Part shown: positions 50,401 through 62,160 of the stretch, in pieces
Numbering within the stretch: the stretch's first letter is position 1
Layout: every line of letters starts with the position of its first letter
Source of the DNA: Sipunculus nudus
Lineage: Eukaryota > Annelida > Sipuncula > Golfingiida > Sipunculidae
Direction of reading: 5' to 3'
DNA: 64,000 nt
Assembly: GCA_026874595.1 (NCBI GenBank)
Contig: CM049317.1
Span: 29,694,901-29,758,900, forward strand
Notes under the pieces: model-generated
Database searches by the model: none
Told to the model about the DNA's origin: nothing
What the model saw: only the letters and a program-made list of their open reading frames with translations
Position numbers and translations under genes: made by a program

Positions 50401-53400
50401 TAAGTCGGGGTTATGTGGACTAACTTACGGGGGTATGCTCACCGTCAGTTTAATCCCGGACTAGTTAAACCGCGTACTAACTCGATACATGCATATTAAT
50501 GAAGAAGGTCAATGGAGTTCACCATCCTCCAGGACTAAAAATAAAATTAAACCGCGGTTTAACTGCGGACTAAGTGCGTGTATGCATATCAATGAAGCAG
50601 GTCGGCAAAGTTCACCATTCGACAGAGTTAAAATGGTGCCGTGTGCACAAGCACATGGCCATCCGAGATTTTACATTTTGGCCGGGCCAAAAAAAGCAGG
50701 CCTACCATTAGCCAAGTACACTTAGCGCCAATATATTAATTAAATAAAGCATTTTTAGTCAGCTGACTATAAGTCATCTGAGCTATAGTCGTGGTCCATT
50801 GTCCGTCGTCCGTCCGTCTGTCCGTCCGTCAGTCCGTCCGTCCGTAGATGTGGCACGTTTTGAAACCGTAAGACCTAGGAATCCAAAATTCAGCATAATG
50901 TTAGATGTCCCCAAGATCTCCTACCAAGCTGAAAACTGGGTCTTTGCGACTTCATTCCTTTGAGAAATTAAGGAAAAACCTCAATTTTTTATTAAAAACC
51001 TATTTTCACAGTTTAGGACTGCCTTATATCAAAACCACTCATCTGTTTTTCCTCATATTTCCTATAAATAATCCTCTATATAATTCCTATGTACATGCCA
51101 GAAATTAGGTCTGTATTATTTAATTTAAATAAGTTATGGGCTCAAACATAATGCATTTTGTAAATAATCAGGAAAGAAATTTTATCACTTAACACAAAAC
51201 CTGTTAAAGCTAAGCACTTTTTTCAAGTAATATTACTTTTATTAATCAAAATTAAATTGTATACCCAAAATTAGATCAAAATCTTTTAAATTTTTAAAAA
51301 TATTAGCAAAAATAAAAAATTGGTACCTTAAATTTTGCCCAACTTTGACCATGGCACGTTTTTTTGCTGTAACTGCTGTGGATTTAATTTTCACAGCATG
51401 TTTTTGTTAGCATTTCAACTGTTAACACCAAAAATTTGAAACCAGTTGATCAAAAACTGTAGATTTTATTCAAGTTTTCAAGCACCATGTCACATATTGC
51501 TAGTGTTATGCAGTTTGCTAGAGCTCAGCTCCCGAGCTTCAGCTCTAAGTTCCTTAAATTTGGCATACAGTTAGTTTTCTCCAAAATCCCCTACCATGCC
51601 AAGAATTTGGTCACTAGGACTTAATTCCTTCGAGATATCAATGAAAAACTTCATTTTTCCATTAAAAACCCAATGTTACACTTTAAGACTGCCTAATATC
51701 AAAACCACTGATCTGACTTTGATCATATATAATATACATATTTTTCTATACATTCACTATGCACATGCCAGAAATGATGTCAGTATTGTGTATTTTTTTT
51801 AAGTTATGGGCCCAAACATAATGCACTTTGTAAAAAATCAAGAAATATATTTACTCCCTTAACAAGGGCATTGCTGAAGCTAAAGATTTTTTTTTGTCAG
51901 GGATGTAACATTATTAAATCAAGATTCAATTGAATACCCAAAATTAGTTCTGAATTTTTCAAACTTTATAAGGTATTAGTATAAATATAAAATTAGTACC
52001 TTAAATTTTGCCCAACTGTGACCAAGGCACGTTTGTTTCCCGTGAGCACTGTTGATATAATTTTCATATCATGCACACATAAGGATTTCAGCTTTTTAGT
52101 TTAGAAAGCTGAAAGAAATTTGCCAAATATTGTAGCTTTTATTAATGTTTTTTATGAGACCCTGTCAGACTTTGGCTCTCTCCAGCCCCTCTTGAGTCAC
52201 CTGTATGTTGACCTTGTTGACCTTTCATCAAATTATGCACGCTTGAGGGGAGAATCCAGGCAGCTTATGGCCAGCCACAGTTGATCCAGGTGTTCAACCC
52301 AACTCATCTAGTAGTTTTAACCAACAACATAACAATAAACAATAAATTAATAAATTTTTATTGGTTTTTAATAACAAATTAAAGAAAAATAGAAAAGGAA
52401 TTTGTTAGTTTATAATAACAGGAAATTAACTTGCAGTTACTGATGATATAAGAATCTTGTATCGATGGGTAGAATGTCACATATTCCAAATAACACCATG
52501 CAGTCACCTATGGCATTTTTCAGTTCATTTTTAATGATAAAGAAGTAAATCATATTATTCATTACTAATCATTAAGGATTATATGAAGGAAATTAATGAT
52601 AGACAAAGATGCAGTTGATAATATTAATCTAGATTCCTACTGTATCTAGTGTGTACATTGATGTGAAATTAGTCCAAAATGAATTTTTTACAGTTATTTT
52701 TTAATATAAATAAAAGCCATAAAACCAGGTACTTATGATCATTATTTAAATGTGTGAAATTTGTATATTCTGGATTCTCAACATCATTGTTTGGTGAAAA
52801 CTGAATAAATACCAGACATGGTGCGAATACTTTGTAATTGTATTTAAATACGAATATGATTATGTACTCCATTATAAAATTTCTTGCATAAAGAATGGGA
52901 ATTCAGGTAAAAATGAAAGTATATGAATACTCGTGCAAATACTTTCAAAATGTATTCATGAATGCATTCATGAATATATTCTTTAATATTATTTTAATAA
53001 TCATATCAGTTATATTTCATTTTAAAAAATCATATGATTCTCTTATTATTTTTAATAAAAATTATATTTGGGACAATATTTGTTATTTTTTTAATAAATT
53101 GTTAAACTCTTATATTATATTTTCTGCTTATAAGTTATATGGCCAAGTCAAAATCTGTGTGACAGTAGTACTCCATTTGTTAATAAAAAAGATGAAATCA
53201 ATCCTCTTCCCTGTCTCCAAAGGTACTATCAAAATCATACATAAGCTAAACAACAACAACTCATAATACAGCTTATATTTATTACCACACAAAACCAGCA
53301 TGTGCCTCATTTCTAAATAATATTTTTTTATCATATATAACAGCTGAGCGTCGTGACCCATAGGTCCCTTGTTTATTATAATTATTCCTCCACAGTTGAT

Positions 53401-56400
53401 AATGTGACCTTTTAATTTTTCTGGTGCGTAATCAACTATCTGGCAAGCCAATTTGTCTGTGTGGTATACTTTAACCCAGTTCGAATCCATATTGATCTCT
53501 CGGTCCTATTGAACGAGCGTGGATGTGTGCAAGTGGAATACGACCTATTAGGCCTATATGTTAATATATAGGCGTGGGATCTTGGAGGGGAGAAGGGGCG
53601 AATGCCAATACCTCTACCACACCCAAATACCTGAAAGTTCGCGGGAGGCAATGGTATAATTTTTCTTCCTATCCCCCATCCAATCCAAGATATGCAATAC
53701 AATGATGTGTATTGTGTTAAATGAACCCAAATAATTATATTTTTTTCAAGAAGAGAGCTCCCATGAAAACCGTGGCTCCATTAAGGCAGAGCTTTCCCTT
53801 GTATTTATATATATATATATCATGTTTTAAATATCATATATAAATACATATTATATATAATATATGTATATATGATATCTTATATATATGTATATGTAGG
53901 CCTATATATAAATATATATATATATATAATATAAATAATACATATGATTTTAATATACTTCTCATCCTGAACTTCATCTCGTATTTATATATATATTATA
54001 TACATTATTTTTAATATATATTATATATATATATTAAATATATATATATTTACTTCTCATCCTGATGACCCTATAAACAAAATTAGGTCTGATGACATAA
54101 TTTAGAATTATCTGTAAATCACAATATGTAACTCTTGGCAAGCTATTTATATGATACAATGTGCAGTGATAAATAACTCATACTTTGTTGATTACTGTCT
54201 ATGGCCATCAAAATGTTACTACTTCTCATTATTACCAATTATCATTTTAGTTCATCGGGAAAGAGCAGCATTTACTTGCTTAAATCTATTATTGCATCAT
54301 TTAGCCAACTTTTCTCCTGACCTGAATACCTTTTATCTTTAAATATTTTAGTTTTGGAAATAAATATAGGCAATAAGCAAAACCATATTTGGGAAATAGT
54401 GCTTTTGTCAATGATAACAATATTATAGCGACTGAACCGCAAAAAGCTATTTCCCTGGTCGTAAACCTATAATGAGCAAGATGCAAGTGTTTGTGCATTT
54501 ACCACCAGTATATCTTTAGTTATGATTTAGATAATTAGACGAAGCCTATTATTGCAATTATGTTCTGCAAATAGTGAATTTTTTGACTGACTTCTTGATA
54601 GCTCTTAAGTTAGTCCAGTGTTAAACTACCCCTCGGGCAGGTCTAAAACTTTTTGGGACTAACTCGGAGTAGTTAAACCCCGACTAATTTTAGTCCAGCC
54701 ATCAGCATACGGATTAAAGTTAGTACGCCGCCTTTCCACGGACTTTCTCTTAATCCACCTTTAGTCCGACCATCAGCATACGGCCCAACGTGTTTGTGTA
54801 TATCTGTCTTTTCTTGGTCCCAGCTCAGGTTCTTCTATAGCCAAATAGGCTGTGGACTAAACCAGCCTCGGGTATACTGAAACCAGCTGCAAGTATGATA
54901 GTGGCAGGTTTGATATAGCTTCCGCTAGTTTAACCACCGCAAGATGTCAACACCATCATCATAACAAAGAAATATAGCCAGTGATTCAGAGTGGTGGATC
55001 AAAATCAGTGGCCCATTATTCAAATGTCAAAACAGGGGTCCAGGATCCATTTTCCAAGTTATGGTGTTTGCAACATGGATTTTAATATTTCTCACCAATG
55101 CTGGGATAGTGAGAGAGAACATAAAGGAAAACTATGTAGAGCTATACTTTGTGGTCAATTCAGAGGTCACCAGACATACAACAAGCATTGTATGCATGTT
55201 TGCAGTGTTCTTGCTGATTTGAAGAAAACTAATTCATTTTACTGTCATCATATTAAACAGTTAATAAGCACATGTGTAAAGTTTTTTTGCAATACATAAT
55301 GAAATGATGTTGCAACGATCCTGTGAGCTGATAACCTATTACCTTTAATTGATGGGAATCATTTTACAATTTAGGACTGTAAATATGTAATGGTTTTGAG
55401 CAGTAGAAAAAATTAATAGGCAAAAATTGGAAGAGTTAAAAAATCATATTTCTTTTAATAAAACAATTATATTTCAGAGAGTCCCTTTGTTCAGATAACC
55501 AGGCTCTGGTATAGGCAACAATTGGAAGGTTTAAAAATCATATTTCTTTTAATAAAACAATTACATTTCAGAGAGTCTCTTTGTCTAGATAACCGGGCTC
55601 TGGTATTTTTACGATTGTAACTAAATAGTAACACAATAGTTCTTGTTAATGTATTCATGTATGTCTAGATTCAAATTAAATTACAGCATTTATTCTTACA
55701 GAATCTGAATGGGTACGACACAAAAACAGATATTTATAGCTTGGGAGTGACAGCTTGTGAACTAGCCAATGGGGAGGCTCCATACTGTCAAATGCCCACA
55801 ACACAGGTAACGTCCACTCACATTACATAAAATTACATCTTACTGAACAAATACTGTGTCAGGGTTCACATTACATTTTACATGAAACCACAAGATATCA
55901 TTCAGACAATTATCAGGCATTTTGTAATTAGCTCCCCTATGAGCTGTATCGATGGCCAGCGACATGACGTCTGATGTCTGCCATCTTTCTGTTAGTGTTA
56001 ACACTAGTACCTTTTCTCAGCAATGCCTGGACATATATTTTTGATATTTTGTACACTAGTGTAAAATGGGCCAAGTAGGCCATTAACCAAAATTAATAGA
56101 TCGTCCACATGTTTGGTTATTGCATGAACTCTTTTTGTGTGCTGTGGGCCCATGAGAAATTGCATTGTTTTTTATGTTGTGGCCTATTATGCAGTAATGG
56201 CTTAATTAATAAAAGAAATATACTTGCATCATCCTAGGATAAAACACTGTGATTTTGTGAATTTGAAAATCTCCCCAGCCAATTTTCAGAATCATGTCAG
56301 ACACATTGCTACTTTGGGTCTGATTTGTGCCTTTTATGTTCAATTCAAACAGAGCTTTCTCAGCAAAGCCTGTATAAATTCTCATTATATTTTTCACATA

Positions 56401-57422
56401 TTGATCGTGATTAAAGCATGTCACTTGGTAAATTTTTTGGGGTTACCTCCATCTTGACAAGTTTAAGTGTTTTTTTTTTGGTCAGTTTTCAACACTTCAA
56501 AATTAGAGTCATGAAAGTGCGTTCAATCTTTTTCATTATCATCTTCAATTAATGACCCGGCTCTTCGAAATTATCAAAGACAGCGCATATAATTTATATT
56601 TGGAAGGTTTTGTTGCCTTGAGGATTTAGCCAGTTGCCTGCACCTGTTCTTAATCCAGTTTGCATCTTTGTTTGGGTCTGGTCACCAGGTTGTCGGCTTT
56701 TCCACAATCCTTTCATTGTTTATTTTAATTAGGTCTGATCAAATTGTTAATTTCTCTTCTTATTGCTTCTGCCAGGAGGGTATGTGTTCATTCATATATG
56801 TGTGTGTGTTTGTGCTTTTTTACAACATAACTCATGCAGTCATGAATGGAATGTCATGAAAATTTTGGGTTAATTTGGGAATGGGCCAGTGGAGAATCAA
56901 TCAGATTCTGGTGTGGATCTTGCACATGATTGGGATGCAAGAATGTCATCAGGGAATATTCACAAATTTACAGTCACGTATGCACGAATACAGTTTTTGG
57001 AGTATCCCATTTTAGGTGGAGGCCTGCATTGCTTAGAATGCAGATTTCTAGTAAATGTTTTAAATTCTGTATTGGTCTCTGGTGCAATTGTTAAGATTTT
57101 GCACACAAATTATTTTATATAATTAACTCACAAAATAATGATTGTACTCTGTGTAGGTCTTTTGTATGATGAGATCGTGAAAATTGAACCCTCACAAAAA
57201 CCCTCCAAAAGTGAAAATAGTAAAATGTTACACCATAAACAGGAAACCAACCACAGTGTGTATATATACATATGTTAACCTGATATTTACTTAACAAAAT
57301 TTTTCTTTCTTTCAAACATTAGATGCTCCTGGAAAAGCTGGAAGGCCGCACCCCCATTTTATTGGATGCACGAACACTGAAAGAACTGCAGTTGGAATAT
57401 GGTGACGCTGACCAGGAACCAG
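32355..57422 (+). CDS. STRAD: STRAD pseudokinase (LKB1 adaptor), partial gene
   Basis: Eight exons join in phase: 32355-32438, 33957-34053, 35155-35273, 39758-39866, 41061-41184, 49900-50071, 55702-55806 and 57323-57422. They give a kinase fold from the N-lobe ([10 protein letters not shown]) to helix F/G ([15 protein letters not shown]). STRAD binds and activates the tumour-suppressor kinase LKB1 together with MO25, in the cytoplasm. Diagnostic signs are a degenerate Gly loop, HRG instead of HRD, GMR instead of DFG, and the STRAD phrases [28 protein letters not shown] and MPTTQMLLEKL. The beta-3 VAIK lysine is kept, as in vertebrate STRADB rather than STRADA. The first exon(s) and the C-terminal lobe with the WEF tail are not in view. 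The region after 57423 is repeats up to the window end. Confidence 0.9.
32552..32667. repeat. Small hairpin (MITE-like)
   Basis: Arms agacgtgataccaccaagc and its complement gcttggtgccatcacgtct extend over about 25 bp (23 matching), with a ~65-bp loop. It is in a STRAD intron. No target duplication was identified. Confidence 0.5.
33300..33590 (-). mobile_element. tRNA-derived SINE (Leu/Ser-like head)
   Basis: On the minus strand, GTGACTGAGTGGTTAGT (A box, about 33538-33555) is followed about 70 bases later by GAGGTGTAATCCC (B box, 33471-33483). That spacing suits a long-variable-arm tRNA ancestor. The tail phrase CATGCTGGAATTTTCACC follows. It is degenerate and not a functional tRNA. Confidence 0.5.
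33957..34053 (+). CDS. STRAD: STRAD exon (start of N-lobe)
   Basis: Encodes a linker and then [10 protein letters not shown], the beta-1 strand that opens the STRAD kinase-like domain. The donor GTAAGG is in phase 1. Confidence 0.85.
34350..35135. repeat. 31-bp minisatellite, about 25 copies
   Basis: The unit is roughly tatatttgacatcatgttat followed by ttgwgtacctg, with variation mostly in the last ten bases. It fills most of the intron before the STRAD exon at 35155. The unit carries no separate conserved spacer, so it is not a CRISPR array. Confidence 0.93.
35155..35273 (+). CDS. STRAD: STRAD exon (beta-2/beta-3)
   Basis: Encodes [15 protein letters not shown] and [14 protein letters not shown]. 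The glycine-rich loop is degenerate, while the beta-3 VAIK lysine is retained. The acceptor lies about 20 bp after the end of a 31-bp minisatellite array. The donor is GTATGA, phase 0. Confidence 0.9.
35496..35830 (+). repeat. Family A fragment
   Basis: Starts TAGCTCAGCTGACTATATGT with GTCC-type repeats, then jumps to a 3'-ward part of the family. Internally deleted. Confidence 0.55.
36376..36566. repeat. Three tandem ~58-bp repeats
   Basis: Units contain agcatgataaaactatcac and aagcacgtgcataaacat. They lie immediately 3' (minus sense) of the pogo-like transposase stop codon. Confidence 0.8.
36568..37829 (-). pseudogene. pogo/Tigger-like transposase, broken
   Basis: The N-terminal frame (37491-37829) holds a helix-turn-helix: [20 protein letters not shown], then TIASWRKMD. 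The catalytic frame (36568-37413) has the DDE_1 superfamily Asp residues in [17 protein letters not shown] and [13 protein letters not shown], a DDD set as in pogo/Tigger. Between the frames is a one-base shift near an AAAAAG run (about 37495) and then a TAA after RGWMYAF. The protein is otherwise nearly full length, so inactivation is recent. A CAGTGGAATCCTTGCTTTT sequence (minus) at about 36068-36090 could be one terminal repeat. Confidence 0.88.
38048..38527 (+). repeat. Family E, copy 2
   Basis: Starts near ggggatgccctatattaatc with CTGTCCGTCT-type repeats. Contains ggtcaaaggtcaaggtc phrases and ends GACCCATGGGTCTCTAGT, the 3' palindrome plus CTAG found at 29703. Confidence 0.6.
38791..39287 (+). 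repeat. Family D, copy 2
   Basis: Carries tattatggtatacccacc, the ggtcactaggctactttgtg phrase and repeated 'cagcaaaatcc...catatttt' units. Ends gcagtgctcttgt. Lies in a STRAD intron. Confidence 0.6.
39758..39866 (+). CDS. STRAD: STRAD exon (helix C to hinge)
   Basis: Encodes [20 protein letters not shown], then [12 protein letters not shown], covering helix C, beta-4/5 and the hinge. The MAYG hinge is typical of STRAD. The acceptor is TTCTACAG and the donor GTGAGT, phase 1. Confidence 0.92.
40030..40503 (+). repeat. Family D, copy 3
   Basis: Same phrases as the copy at 38.8 kb in the same order. The 3' end is degraded. Confidence 0.6.
40842..40876. repeat. (TA)n microsatellite
   Basis: Pure TA tract in a STRAD intron. 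Confidence 0.95.
41061..41184 (+). CDS. STRAD: STRAD exon (helix D/E, pseudo-catalytic start)
   Basis: Encodes [35 protein letters not shown] and RGVVHR, ending within the HR of the HRD-equivalent motif. Phase 2 donor GTTTGT. Confidence 0.92.
44355..44490. repeat. (TC)n-rich low-complexity tract
   Basis: Long CT/CTTT tract that gives artificial Ser/Leu and Arg/Glu frames on the two strands. Confidence 0.95.
45008..45031. repeat. Poly-C tract
   Basis: Nearly pure C run. A similar C run occurs near 46518-46536 and a G run near 39963-39980. Confidence 0.9.
46569..47240 (+). repeat. Family F repeat block
   Basis: Two half-units share gaccttTCATATGAGAG and ccttgaataatgccatatat-type phrases, about 350 bp apart. 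The block starts and ends with ggatactatgg, which also begins an element at about 62.2 kb. Confidence 0.5.
48509..49243 (+). mobile_element. Helentron-like family B element, copy 2
   Basis: Starts TAGCCCTCAGCCCTTAGG, has a GTCCGTCCGTCC tract, and ends GGCTGAGGGC, then the TCAGC/GCTGA hairpin and CTAGT. It is 735 bp against 729 bp for copy 1. Left flank is TTTTAT, right flank GTTAATT. Confidence 0.65.
49900..50071 (+). CDS. STRAD: STRAD exon (degenerate catalytic and DFG region)
   Basis: Continues as [20 protein letters not shown]. The HRD aspartate is Gly, the catalytic-loop Asn is His, and the DFG motif is GMR. This confirms a pseudokinase. [12 protein letters not shown] and [11 protein letters not shown] follow, matching the STRAD activation-segment region. 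Confidence 0.93.
50756..53372 (+). mobile_element. Family A element, intact 2617-bp copy
   Basis: The best full copy in the window. It starts TAGTCAGCTGACTATAAGTC, with GTCCGTCCGTCC repeats at about 50805-50850, then a non-coding body. The 3' end is AGCTGAGCGTCGTGACCCAT followed by AGGTCCCTTGT. It sits between TTTT and TTATTATA. Its uninterrupted internal sequence is the reference that proves the nested insertions at 57.8 and 60.1 kb. Confidence 0.78.
53800..54050. repeat. TA-rich low-complexity region
   Basis: Several imperfect TATA tracts within the Harbinger-like element. No other feature. Confidence 0.85.
55418..55607. repeat. Tandem duplication of ~95 bp
   Basis: Two adjacent units share aaaaatcatatttcttttaa, tttcagagagtc and ggctctggtat. 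They end about 95 bp before a STRAD exon acceptor. Each contains a TTTCAG that could act as a cryptic acceptor. Confidence 0.85.
55702..55806 (+). CDS. STRAD: STRAD exon (helix F)
   Basis: 35 codons, phase 0-0, encoding [20 protein letters not shown] and then [15 protein letters not shown]. Helix F Asp and the ELANG phrase are conserved STRAD features. Confidence 0.93.
55807..57322. other. STRAD: STRAD intron
   Basis: No exon or element with clear ends is seen. Short frames here lack domains. Confidence 0.4.
57323..57422 (+). CDS. STRAD: STRAD exon (helix G region), last seen
   Basis: Encodes [20 protein letters not shown], then a divergent acidic stretch ending QEP, and stops at a GTTTGT donor in phase 1. 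The rest of the C-lobe must lie beyond the window unless the last exons are hidden in the repeats. Confidence 0.88.
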
Positions 57423-60184
57423 GTTTGTACTTGGACGTGTGACTGTCAAGATGGACAAGGACCAGATAGCTGTGTAGTGCTTCCATAAGGTGCAGAATGG
57501 CATTTTCCAGATGGACATGTCAGCCTATATAAATGGGCAGTTTCTTTGTATAAGTTTAAATTATCAGTATTATGGTAATTCAACAGATACATTTTTAGCT
57601 CAGCTGACTATAAGTCATCTGAGCTATAGTCCTGGTCCATTGTCCGATGCTGTCCATCCGTCGGTCTGTAGATGTGGCACGTTTTGAAACCGTAAGACCT
57701 AGGAATCAAAAATTCGGCATAATGTTAGATGTCCCCAAGATCTCCTACCAAGCTGAAAACTGGGTCTTTGCGACTTAGTTCCTTTGAGAAATTAAGGAAA
57801 AACCTCAATTTTTTATTAGCTCAGCTGACTATAAGTCATCTGAGCTATAGTCGTGGTCCATTGTCCGTCGTCCGTCCGTCTGTCCGTCTGTCCGTCGTGC
57901 CGTCCGTCCGTCCGTAGATGTGGCACGTTTTGAAACCGTAAGACCTAGGAATCCAAAATTCAGCATAATGTTAGATGTCCCCAAGATCTCCTACCAAGCA
58001 GAAAACTGGGTCTTTGCGACTTCGTTCCTTTGAGAAATTAAGGAAAAACCTCAATTTTTTATTAAAAACCTATTTTCACACTTCAGGACTGCCTAATATC
58101 AAAACCATCCATCTGTTTTCCCTCATATTTATCATAAATATTCTTCTATATAGTTCCTATGTACATGCCAGAAATTATGTCTGTATTATATAATTTAAAA
58201 AAGTTATGGGCCCAAACATAATGCATTTTTAAAAAATCAGGAAAGATATTTGATCACTTAACACAAAACTTGTTAAAGCTATGGACTTTTTTCCAGTAAT
58301 ATAACTTTAATTTATCAAAATTAAATTGTATACCCAAAATTAGATCAAAATCTTTTAAATTTTTTAAAATATTAACAAAAATAAAAAATTGGTACCTTAA
58401 ATTTTGCCCAACTTTGACCATGGCACGTTTTTTTACTGTAAGTACTGTGGATTTAATTTTCTCAGCATGTTTTTGTTAGCATTTTGTCTGTTAACACCAA
58501 AAATTTGAAACCAGTTGATCAAAAACTGTAGATTTTATTCAAGTTTTCAAGCACCATGTAACAAATTGTTTACATCAAGCTAGTGTTATGCAGTTTGCAA
58601 GAGCTCAGCTCCCCAGCTTCAGCTCTCAGTTCCTAAAATTTGGCATACAATTAGATGTCTCCAAAATTCCCTACCATGCCAAGAATTTGGTCACTAGGAC
58701 TTAATACCTTCGAGATATTAATGAAAAACTTTATTTTTCCATTAAAAACCCATTGTTACACTTCAAGACTGCCTAATATCAAAACCACTGATGTGACTTT
58801 AATCATATATAATATACATATTTTTCTATACATTCTCTATGCATATGCCAGAAATGATGTCAGTATTGCGTAATTGTTTTAAGTTATGGGCCCAAACATA
58901 ATGCACTATGTAAAAAATCAAGAAATATATTTACACCCTTAACACGGGGATTGCTAAAGCTAGAGTTTTTTTTGTCAGGGATGTAACATTATTTAATCAA
59001 GATTCAATTGAATACCCCAAATTAGTCCTGAATTTTTCAAATTTTATATGTTATTAGTATAAATATAAAATTAGTACCTTAAATTTTGCCCAACTTTGAC
59101 CATGGCACATTTGTTTCCTGTGAGCACGGTTGATATAATTTTCATATCATGCACACAAGGATTTCAGCTTTTTAGTTTAGAAAGCTGAAAGAAATTGGCC
59201 AAAAATTGTAGCTTTTATTAATGTTTTTATGAGACCATGTCAGATCTTAACTCTCTCCAGCCCCTCTTGAGTCACCTGTATGTTGACCTTGTTGAACTTT
59301 CAGCAAATTATGCATGCAGGTAGGCAGCTTATGGCCAGCCACAGTTGATCCAGGTGTCCAACCCAACTCATCTAGTAGTTTTAACCAACAACATAACAAT
59401 TAACAATAAATTAATAAATTTTTATTGTTTTTTAATAACAAATTAAAGAAAAATAAAAAAGAATTTGTTAGTTCATAATAACAGGAAATCAACTTGCAGT
59501 TACTGATGATAAAAGAATCTTGTATCAATGGATAGAATGTCACGTTCTCCAAATAACACCATGCAGTCACCTATGGTATTTTTCAGTTCAATTTTAATGA
59601 TAAAAAAGTAAATCTTATTATTATTCATTACTAATCATTAGGGATCATATGAAGGAAATTAATGATAGACAAAGATGCAGTTGATATTATTAATCTAGAT
59701 TCCTACTGTGTCTAGTGTGTACATTGATGTGAAATTAGTCCTCAATGAATATATTACATTTTTTTTTTAATATAAATAAAAGCCATAAAACCAGGTACTT
59801 TTGATCATAATTTAAATGTGTGAATTTTGTATATTCTGGATTCTCAACATAATTGTGTGGTGAAAACTGAATAAATGCCAGTAATGGTGGGAAAACTTTG
59901 CAATTGTATTTAAATACGAATATGAATATGTACTCCATTATAAAATGTCTTGCATAAAGAATTGGACTTCAGGTAAAAATGAAAGTATATGAATACCAGT
60001 GCAAATACTTTCAAACTGTATTCATGAATGCATTCATGAATATATTCTTTAATATTATTTTAATAATCATTTCAGTTATATTTCATTTTAAAAAAACCAT
60101 AAGATTCTCTTATTATTAGCTCAGCTGACTGAAAGTCATCTGAGCTATAGCGATCACTCTTTGTCTGTCGTCCGTCTGTCCGTC

Positions 60185-62160
60185 TGTCCGTCCGTTAACC
60201 AGGCACAAATTGTAACCGCTGGACCTAGAACCTTGTAACTTGGGATTCTGAGAGGTCCATAAAAAATCTCCTTGGAAACCAGAAATTAGGTCTCTGTTAC
60301 CCATATCCTTAGAGCTATGTGGCCCCAAAGTACCCCCCAGAAAAGTCAAAAATTTCATACAAAAACTTCAATATCTCATTAACTACTTGACTGATGGTCA
60401 TGATTTTTGGCATACATATAGATCATGAGATGTTACATCACTTCCTGCAGACTGGTGGCGCCACCTGTATTTTTCGATTTTTTACGAATTTTTTTCTCTA
60501 TTTTTGAGACCTTTAAAAATGTGAACATCTGTTAACAAGGCACAAATCATAAAGACTGGACTTAGAATCTTAATTCTTGACACACTGAGAGGTCCATGAA
60601 AAATCTCCTTAGAAACCAGAAATTAGGTCTCTGTTACCAATATCCTTCGAGCTATGGGGCCCCAAAGTACCCCCCAGAATAGTCAAAAATTTCATACAAA
60701 AACTTCAATATTTCAATAACTACATCACTGATGGTCTTCATTTTTGGCATACATATTGATCATGAGATGTTCGATCAGTTCCTGCAGACTGGTGGCGCCA
60801 CCTGTACTGTTTGATTTTTTACGATTTTTTCCTCTATTTTTGAGACCTTTGAGGATGCTGTCATCTGTTAGCGTGGCACAAATCGTAACGACTGGACCTA
60901 GAATCTTCATTTTCGACACACTGAGAGACCCATGAAAAGTCTCCATGGAAACCAGAAATTAGGTCTCTGTTACCCATATCCTTCGAGCTATGGGGCCCAA
61001 AATTACCCCCCAGAATAGTCAAAAATTTCATACAAAAACTTCAATATCTCATTAACTACATCACTGATGGTCATGATTTTCGACATACATATTGATCATG
61101 AGATGTTTCATCAGTTTGTGCAGACTGGTGGCGCCACCTGTATTTTGCAATGTTCACAAATTGTTTTCTCCATTTTTGAGACCTTTAAGGATGTAGTTAT
61201 CTGTCAACAGGGTACAAATCGTAACGACTGGACCTAAAATCTTCGTTCTTGACACACAGGGAGACCCATGATAAGTCTCCATGGAAACCTGAAATTTGGT
61301 CTCTGTTACCCATATCCTTTGAGCTATGGCACTCCAAAGTACAGCTCAGAATAATGGAAAATTTGATACAAAAGCAAAAGTATCTGAACAACTAATGCAG
61401 AGATAACCATAATTGTTTGCATGGATATTGATCATGGAGTGTTTCATAAGTTTCTGCAGACTGGTGGCACCACCTGTATTTGTCCGTTTTTTTTTACGAA
61501 ATTTTTCTGTATTTTTGAGACCTTAAAAGATATGAACATCTGTTAACAGGGCACAAATCATAAAAACTGGACCAAGAATCTTCATTCTTGACACACAGGG
61601 AGACCTATGAAAAGTCTCCATGGAAACTTGAAATTAGGTCTCTGTTACCCATATTCTTTAAGCTGTATGGGTCCAAAATACCCCCCCCCCCAGAATAATG
61701 GAAAATTTGATACAAAAACTGCAGTATTTCAATAACTACAACACTGATGGTCATGATTTTCGGCATACATATTGATCATGAGCTGTTCCATCAGTTTCTG
61801 CAGACTGGGTGTGCCACCTCTATTTTTTTTCAAATTTTTACGAATTTTTTTCTTTTTTTTGAGACCTTTAAAGATGTGGTTATCTGTCAACAGGGTACAA
61901 ATCGCAACAACTGGACCTAGAATCTTCATTCTTGTCATGCAAGGAGGCCCATGAAAGGTGCCTGTGGAAACTTGAAATTAGGTCTCTGTTACCCATATCC
62001 TTCAAGCTATAGGACTCTGAAGTATCCCTCAGAATAATGGACAATTTGATACAAAAACTGAAGTATCTGAACAACTAATGCAGAGATCACCATGATTTTT
62101 TGCATGGATATTGACCATTAAGTGATTTTATTAGTTTCTGCAGACTGGTGGAGCCACCTG
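60185..62160. repeat. Six tandem ~337-bp units
   Basis: The marker gg(c/t)acaaat recurs at 60202, 60539, 60875, 61211, 61550 and 61894. Each unit also has aggtctctgttaccc and a GGTGGCGCCACC-type word before the next unit. Confidence 0.93.

Larger units (their letters stand above)
50342..54786. mobile_element. Harbinger-like non-autonomous element with AAC duplication
   Basis: Ends are GGCCCGTATGCTGAGC and, from the other strand, GGGCCGTATGCTGATG. They are flanked by AAC on both sides (50339-50341 and 54787-54789). A 3-bp duplication suits the PIF/Harbinger superfamily. Subterminal sequence is full of AACCGCGGTTT-type palindromes on the left and GACTAA/TTAGTCC words on the right. It is about 1.8 kb without the family A element inserted in it. 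No transposase was identified. Confidence 0.6.

Noticed and set aside
52669-53266. Open frames conserved between family A copies (for example 52669-52872 and 59735-59938)
   Set aside because: The DNA around them is equally conserved because the copies are recent. The corresponding frame is broken in the 29.7 kb copy and composition is simple AT-rich, so there is no sign of protein selection by eye.
57423-57595. A further STRAD exon after 57422
   Set aside because: The sequence continues open for a short way only, with no match to the C-lobe motifs. The following 6.4 kb is nested repeats.
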